Source of the DNA: Salinibacterium sp. M195
Lineage (GTDB): Bacteria > Actinomycetota > Actinomycetes > Actinomycetales > Microbacteriaceae
Length of the DNA: 64,000 nt
Direction: 5' to 3'
Assembly (NCBI RefSeq): GCF_019443965.1
Contig: NZ_CP040814.1
Location: forward strand, 1,550,001 to 1,614,000
Positions 59,558 through 64,000 of this stretch are shown here, piece by piece (positions within the stretch are counted from its first letter, which is position 1; each line of letters opens with the position of its first letter). The notes under the pieces were generated by a model, which was given only the letters and a program-made list of their open reading frames with translations, had not been told where the DNA came from and did no database searches. A program made the translations under genes and the position numbers.

Positions 59558-62098
59558 TTAGGAGTTGTCGCGAGCCTGAACTACCAGTGCACGCTCAACA
59601 CCTGCAAGGTTCTCCACGATGATGCGGCGCAGGGCCGGCACATCAGGGTTTGCCTCGAGCCAGGCGTTCGTGGCATCCACGAGTCCCTGGTTTGCCAGCG
59701 GTGCCGGGTAGAGGCCACGAAGAACCGTCTCGGCAATCGCGTAGCTGCGGTTGTTCCACACATCGTTGATCGCCTCAAAGTACGGAGCCACGAAAGCTTC
59801 CAGCACAGCGGGGTCGTTCACGTGGGTGTAGCCCATGGTCACGTTGCGCACGATCGCGTTCGGAGCCTTGTCACTCTTCACGAGCGAGTCGAATGCGGCC
59901 TGCTTGCCCGCCTCCGTGGTGATCGTGGCGCGGGCGCGGGCCGCAGCCTGCTGGCCGTTCGCTGTCTTGTCCTTGGCGAGAGCCTCATCCACTTCAGCAT
60001 CACCGGCAGCACCGTTGAGCACGAGGCCCTCCAGAAGCTCCCAGCTCAGGTCCGTGTCAATTTCGAGACCCTCCAGCGTGGTCGAACCGCTGAGCAGAGC
60101 GCGAAGCACGGTGACGTGCTGTTCGGTGGATGCCACATTCGCGAAGTACTTCACGAACTGGAACTGAGCATCCGATCCAGCTTCAGCACTCTGAGCGAGA
60201 CCCCAGAGCGTGTCGCCGATCTTCTCGATCGTAGCGGCACGACGCTCAGGAGCAACGTACTGCTTAGCAACCAGAACCAGCTGCGCGAGCGTGGTGCGGA
60301 TGGTGGTCGACTCGGTCTCCGACGCAATGTTGCCGAGAACCAGGGCAACATAATCGCTGGCCGGAGTCTCAGCATCGCGAGCAGCATCCCACGCGGCACC
60401 CCACACGATGGCGCGAGCCAGCGGGTCAGTGATGTCCGAGAGGTGCTTCATCGCCACAGCAAGCGAGGAGTCGTCAAGACGAATCTTCGCGTACGCGAGG
60501 TCGTCATCGTTGATCAGGATGAGGTCGGGGCGCTTCGTGCCCACAAGCTCAGGAACCTCGGTGCGCTCGCCCTCAACATCGATCTCGACGCGGTGGTGAC
60601 GAACAAGCTTGCCGTCCTGCAGCGAGTAGTAACCGATAGCCAGACGGTGCGGGCGAATCGTGGGGTAGTCCTCGGCGGCGGTCTGAACGATCGCGAAGCT
60701 TTCGACGGTTCCGTCTTCAGCGGTCACAACATCCGGACGCAGCGTGTTCACACCAGCGGTCTCAAGCCACAGCTTGCTCCACTCCATGAGCTCGCGGCCA
60801 CTGGTCTTCTCCAGCTCAACCAGCAGGTCCTTGAGCTCAGTGTTGCCGAAGGCATGCTTCTTGAAGTACGCGGCAACGCCGGCCATGAACGCTTCGAGAC
60901 CAACCCAGGCCACGAGCTGCTTGAGAATCGAGCCACCCTTGGCGTAGGTGATGCCGTCGAAGTTGACGAGAACGTCATCGAGGTCATTGATCGAGGCGTA
61001 GACGGGGTGAGTCGAAGGAAGCTGGTCCTGCTTGTAAGCCCAGCTCTTCTCCATGGCCTGGAACGTGGTCCACGCTTCGGTCCACTCGGTGGCTTCAGCG
61101 GTCGCGATGGTCGATGCCCACTCAGCGAACGACTCGTTCAGCCAGAGGTCATTCCACCACTTCATGGTGACGAGGTCGCCGAACCACATGTGAGCCAGCT
61201 CGTGCAAGATCGTGACGACGCGACGTTCCTTGATGGCGTCGGTCACCTTCGAACGGAACACGTAGGTCTCGGTGAACGTGACAGCGCCAGCGTTCTCCAT
61301 GGCACCCGCGTTGAACTCGGGCACGAACATCTGGTCGTACTTCTCGAAGGGGTACGGGTACTGGAAGTGCTTCTCGAAGAACTCGAAACCCTGCTTGGTC
61401 TTCTCGAAAATGTAGTCAGCATCAAGGTGCTCGCTCAGCGACGCACGCGTGAAGATACCGAGCGGGATGACGCGGCCGTCGCTCGAGGTGAGCTCGTCGC
61501 GAACCTCGGCATACGGGCCAGCCACGATCGCGGTGATGTAGCTCGACATGATCTGAGTGGGTGGAAATTCCCACGTGGCGTTCTCGCCATCCACGACAGG
61601 CTCTGGGGTTGGTGAGTTGCTGATCATGGCCCAGCGTGCCGGTGCGGTCACCGTGAACTGGAACGTCGCCTTGAGGTCAGGCTGCTCGAACACAGCGAAA
61701 ACGCGACGCGAATCCGGCACCTCGAACTGCGAGTAGAGGTAGACCTCTTCGTCAACAGGGTCAACGAAGCGGTGCAGACCCTCACCGGTGTTGGTGTATT
61801 CGGCATCCGCCACAACCTCAAGAACGTTGTTCTCGGCGAGGTTGTCGAGCTGGATGCGCACACCATCGTTCACGGCAGCAACATCGAGAGCGGTGCCATT
61901 GAGCGTGACCGAATCCACCGTGCGGGTGATCGAATCAATGAACGTGGATGCGCCAGCAGTGGCGGTGAAGCGAACAGTCGTGCTGCTCTTAAACGTCTCA
62001 GGCCCCGTCGTGAGGTCAAGGGCAATCTCGTAGCTGTCAACGTTGACAATCGCTTTGCGTTCTTGCGCTTCAACTCGGGTGAGGTTCTCTCCGGGCAC
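59558..62098 (-). CDS. pepN: Aminopeptidase N
   Basis: 846-residue M1 zinc aminopeptidase of the actinobacterial cytoplasmic type. N-terminal beta domain, exopeptidase motif GAMEN (NAGAMENAGAVTF), zinc site HELAHMWFGDLVTMKWWNDLWLNE (HExxH..E) and a helical C-terminal half. GTG 62098 is chosen: AAGGAG lies a few bases upstream and the product begins MPGENLTRVEAQER as in relatives; ATG 62140 would add 14 residues. Removes N-terminal residues from peptides. Confidence 0.95.
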   Translation of the reverse strand: MPGENLTRVEAQERKAIVNVDSYEIALDLTTGPETFKSSTTVRFTATAGASTFIDSITRTVDSVTLNGTALDVAAVNDGVRIQLDNLAENNVLEVVADAEYTNTGEGLHRFVDPVDEEVYLYSQFEVPDSRRVFAVFEQPDLKATFQFTVTAPARWAMISNSPTPEPVVDGENATWEFPPTQIMSSYITAIVAGPYAEVRDELTSSDGRVIPLGIFTRASLSEHLDADYIFEKTKQGFEFFEKHFQYPYPFEKYDQMFVPEFNAGAMENAGAVTFTETYVFRSKVTDAIKERRVVTILHELAHMWFGDLVTMKWWNDLWLNESFAEWASTIATAEATEWTEAWTTFQAMEKSWAYKQDQLPSTHPVYASINDLDDVLVNFDGITYAKGGSILKQLVAWVGLEAFMAGVAAYFKKHAFGNTELKDLLVELEKTSGRELMEWSKLWLETAGVNTLRPDVVTAEDGTVESFAIVQTAAEDYPTIRPHRLAIGYYSLQDGKLVRHHRVEIDVEGERTEVPELVGTKRPDLILINDDDLAYAKIRLDDSSLAVAMKHLSDITDPLARAIVWGAAWDAARDAETPASDYVALVLGNIASETESTTIRTTLAQLVLVAKQYVAPERRAATIEKIGDTLWGLAQSAEAGSDAQFQFVKYFANVASTEQHVTVLRALLSGSTTLEGLEIDTDLSWELLEGLVLNGAAGDAEVDEALAKDKTANGQQAAARARATITTEAGKQAAFDSLVKSDKAPNAIVRNVTMGYTHVNDPAVLEAFVAPYFEAINDVWNNRSYAIAETVLRGLYPAPLANQGLVDATNAWLEANPDVPALRRIIVENLAGVERALVVQARDNS

Positions 62099-62204
62099 GT
62101 ACAACTCCTTCGTTTTGGGGCGGTTTGTGGCCGCACCCAACTAGCTTATGCCGCGTCTCCTCAATGTCAGCCCTACCACTCGAATGCGACCGTAGACTGG
62201 ACGA

Positions 62205-62693
62205 ATGCGCATCCATATTGCCACCGATCATGCCGGCCTCGAGTTCAGTGCCACCCTGCAGCAGCACCTCACGGATGCCGGTCACGAAGTGATCGATCAC
62301 GGTCCTGCTCAGTATGATGCGCTCGACGATTACCCCGGGTTCTGCATCGCCGCCGCCCGTGGTGTTGCTGCCGACCAGACCGCTGATGTTGACGCGCTTG
62401 GTGTTGTGTTCGGTGGGTCGGGAAACGGTGAGCAGATTGCCGCAAACAAGGTGAAGGGCATCCGTGCCGCCCTCGTCTGGAACGACTCGACTGCCGCCTT
62501 GGCGCGCCAACACAACGACGCCAACGTCATCTCTATTGGCGCCCGCCAGCACACCGTCGACGAGGCCACGCGCTTCATCGACCTCTTCATTGCCGAGCCC
62601 TTCTCGGGCGACGAGCGTCACGCCCGCCGCATTGCTCAGCTCGCCGAGTACGAGACGACAGGCGCCATCGCAGCGCACCCCTTCGACAACTAA
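62205..62693 (+). CDS. rpiB: Ribose-5-phosphate isomerase B
   Basis: 162 residues; interconverts ribose 5-phosphate and ribulose 5-phosphate. IATDHAGLEFSATLQQHL at the start, GVVFGGSGNGEQIAANKVKGIRAAL in the centre (actinobacterial type with Glu as base in place of the Cys of E. coli RpiB), and HNDANVISIGARQ. Normal length. The TAA overlaps the ATG of the glycosylase gene. Confidence 0.95.
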   Translation: MRIHIATDHAGLEFSATLQQHLTDAGHEVIDHGPAQYDALDDYPGFCIAAARGVAADQTADVDALGVVFGGSGNGEQIAANKVKGIRAALVWNDSTAALARQHNDANVISIGARQHTVDEATRFIDLFIAEPFSGDERHARRIAQLAEYETTGAIAAHPFDN

Positions 62694-63760
62694 TGCCTGA
62701 GGGGCATTCCGTACATCGCATCGCGCGCCAGTTCGCGCTGCACTTCGTCGGCAAGACAGTCGCCGTGTCGTCTCCGCAAGGCCGCTTTGCTGCGGGAGCC
62801 GAACGCATCGATGGACTTCGGATGCTCAGTGCCAAAGCCGTCGGCAAGCAGATGTTCCTCGAATTCGAGCACGACCGCTGGCTGCGCGTGCACCTCGGGC
62901 TCTACGGAGCCTGGGATTTCGCCGGCAACTTCACCGCCGACGCGACCACGGCATCCGCTGCTGGGCGCATGGGGCAGACGAACCAGCACGGCACTGTCGT
63001 TGATGGTTCGGCTGATGATGGTGCGGATGCCGCGGGCGTTGCTGAACTGAGCAGCGCTGCGGCGGGGGCGGGCAACTCTGTGGTGGGGGAGCACGAGGAC
63101 TCGCTCGCGAGCATCGGTGCCCCGCGACGCACCCGCTTGCGGATGTCGGAGCAAGAGAAAGCGACCGACACCGTTTCTGACTTTCCGCCCGAGCCCATCG
63201 GTGCCGTACGCGTTCGCCTACTGACCGACATGACGTGCGCTGACCTTCGCGGACCAACGGCCTGCGAAGTCTTGAATCCCGACGAAGTGCAAGTTGCTCT
63301 CAACAAGCTCGGGCCCGATCCTCTAGTCGACGACAACGGCGAAGCGGAAGAACGCTTTGTCGCTACCGTGCGAAAAAAGCAGACCGCTATTGGCCTGCTG
63401 CTCATGGATCAGTCCGTCGTCAGCGGCATCGGCAACGTCTACCGGGCCGAGATTTTGTTCCGCGCCCGCCTCGACCCGCACACTCCGGGCAAACTCATTC
63501 CCGAAGAACTCGTTCGCGAACTGTGGCGGGATTGGGCAACGCTGCTCGAAATCGGTGTGCGAACCGGGCAGATGATGACCATGGAAGGTCTCACTGGCGA
63601 CGACTACACAGCGGCGCTCGCCAACCGCGCCGACCGCCACTGGGTGTATCACCGCGAAGGACTCCCGTGCCGCGTGTGTGGCACCAACATCGCGATGGAA
63701 CTTGCTTCGGCGCGCAAACTCTATTGGTGCCCCAGCTGCCAAGCACCGCTAGGAGGCTGA
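62693..63760 (+). CDS. nei: Fpg/Nei-family DNA glycosylase
   Basis: 355 residues; excises oxidised bases and nicks the DNA. The N-terminus MPEGHSVHRIA provides the catalytic Pro and Glu, VGKQMFLEF the Lys, DQSVVSGIGNVYRAEILF the helix-two-turn-helix, and CRVCGTNI...LYWCPSCQ the C-terminal zinc finger. A low-complexity insertion of about 60 residues rich in Ala/Gly/Asp follows YGAWDFAGNF. TAATG overlap with rpiB. Confidence 0.92.
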   Translation: MPEGHSVHRIARQFALHFVGKTVAVSSPQGRFAAGAERIDGLRMLSAKAVGKQMFLEFEHDRWLRVHLGLYGAWDFAGNFTADATTASAAGRMGQTNQHGTVVDGSADDGADAAGVAELSSAAAGAGNSVVGEHEDSLASIGAPRRTRLRMSEQEKATDTVSDFPPEPIGAVRVRLLTDMTCADLRGPTACEVLNPDEVQVALNKLGPDPLVDDNGEAEERFVATVRKKQTAIGLLLMDQSVVSGIGNVYRAEILFRARLDPHTPGKLIPEELVRELWRDWATLLEIGVRTGQMMTMEGLTGDDYTAALANRADRHWVYHREGLPCRVCGTNIAMELASARKLYWCPSCQAPLGG

Positions 63761-63761
63761 C

Positions 63762-64000
63762 ATGCGTCACACCCCGACCTACGTCATCACTGACCCGGCC
63801 GAAGTGCGCCGTCTCATCGGCGAGCACCCGTGGGCCACAATCGTCTCACCGGCCTCGAGCGGCATGGTTGCCTCGCACTACCCGGTGATGCTCGAAAACC
63901 GCGATGACCAGATCAGTCTCGTCACGCATTTTGGGCGACCGGATGACCAACTGCACGAACTCGGTCAGCACGAGGTTCTCGTCATTATCCAAGGACCGCA
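63762..64000 (+). CDS. PaiB-like FMN-binding protein (3' truncated)
   Basis: First about 79 residues only; the gene runs off the window. YVITDPAEVRRLIGEHPWATIVSP, MVASHYPVML, ISLVTHFGRPDDQLHEL and EVLVIIQGP follow the PaiB pattern (FMN-binding split-barrel, once described as a negative transcriptional regulator). An AGGAGG site precedes ATG 63762, one base after the nei stop. Confidence 0.85.
   Translation, partial: MRHTPTYVITDPAEVRRLIGEHPWATIVSPASSGMVASHYPVMLENRDDQISLVTHFGRPDDQLHELGQHEVLVIIQGP

Noticed and set aside
59822..61615. 597-codon open frame on the plus strand
   Set aside because: Antisense to pepN, no recognisable domain, no ribosome site; a codon-bias shadow.

Overview
The window looks like a chromosomal segment of a heterotrophic actinobacterium, most likely a member of the Microbacteriaceae (Salinibacterium/Rhodoglobus-like). 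The basis is the moderately high GC with strong C/G third-position preference, the dense packing of genes with ATGA/GTGA/TAATG overlaps, and families typical of this group: CGNR/ABATE regulator, DUF3097, F420-type LLM oxidoreductase, DUF2510 membrane protein, DUF6993 lipoprotein, orn next to tRNA-His, group II truncated hemoglobin, and an accD1-accA1-fadE-maoC-citE cluster. The species call is inference from gene content, not from a marker search.

Layout. 1-6055: 3' end of a serine beta-lactamase-like hydrolase, then gatCA, a CGNR regulator divergent from an EamA exporter, gatB and a small conserved protein. 6082-16937: MFS exporter, OsmC, alpha/beta hydrolase, DUF1905, DUF1761, a CcdA/thioredoxin extracytoplasmic redox pair, a variant glucose-6-phosphate dehydrogenase coupled to an SRPBCC protein, VanZ-like protein coupled to DUF3097, and an F420-type oxidoreductase. 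16973-20416: a TPP riboswitch controlling an ECF-type thiamine-precursor importer (ykoE-ykoD-ykoC) that ends with a small P-loop kinase-like gene. 20403-32104: lipoprotein, zincin, tRNA-His, orn, thioredoxin-like protein, tRNA-Arg, DUF1801 plus BP74-like lipoprotein, aldo/keto reductase, msrA, an SSB paralogue, DUF6993 lipoprotein, ettA, thioesterase and glycerate kinase. 32237-35573: glycine betaine/proline importer proV-proW-proX. 35917-45446: acyl-CoA thioesterase II, DUF2510 protein, a three-gene branched-chain 2-oxoacid dehydrogenase set (E1a, E1b, E2), lspA, and a GT2-GtrA fusion coupled to a phosphodiester glycosidase. 45677-53251: a secreted repeat-bearing protein, then a TetR regulator divergent from the leucine/isovalerate catabolic operon. 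53252-57938: the most accessory stretch, with orphan genes, a decayed flavoprotein reductase fragment, a thioredoxin-like gene, a MerR regulator and small membrane proteins. 57960-64000: truncated hemoglobin, MscS channel, pepN, rpiB, nei-type glycosylase and the start of a PaiB-like protein.

How the genes work together: the E1/E2 set would make isovaleryl-CoA and related acyl-CoAs that the accD-accA-acyl-CoA dehydrogenase-MaoC-CitE operon then oxidises, carboxylates, hydrates and cleaves. The order of that operon matches M. tuberculosis Rv2502c-Rv2498c, where bkdABC are adjacent; here they lie about 5 kb away. The thiamine importer supplies the cofactor of the E1 enzyme. No phage, CRISPR array or complete insertion sequence is visible. 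The clearest second-look items are the ykoD gene that appears to lack a canonical start codon for its conserved N-terminus, the riboswitch with a ribosome-site-masking hairpin, and the partly deleted reductase next to the MerR gene.
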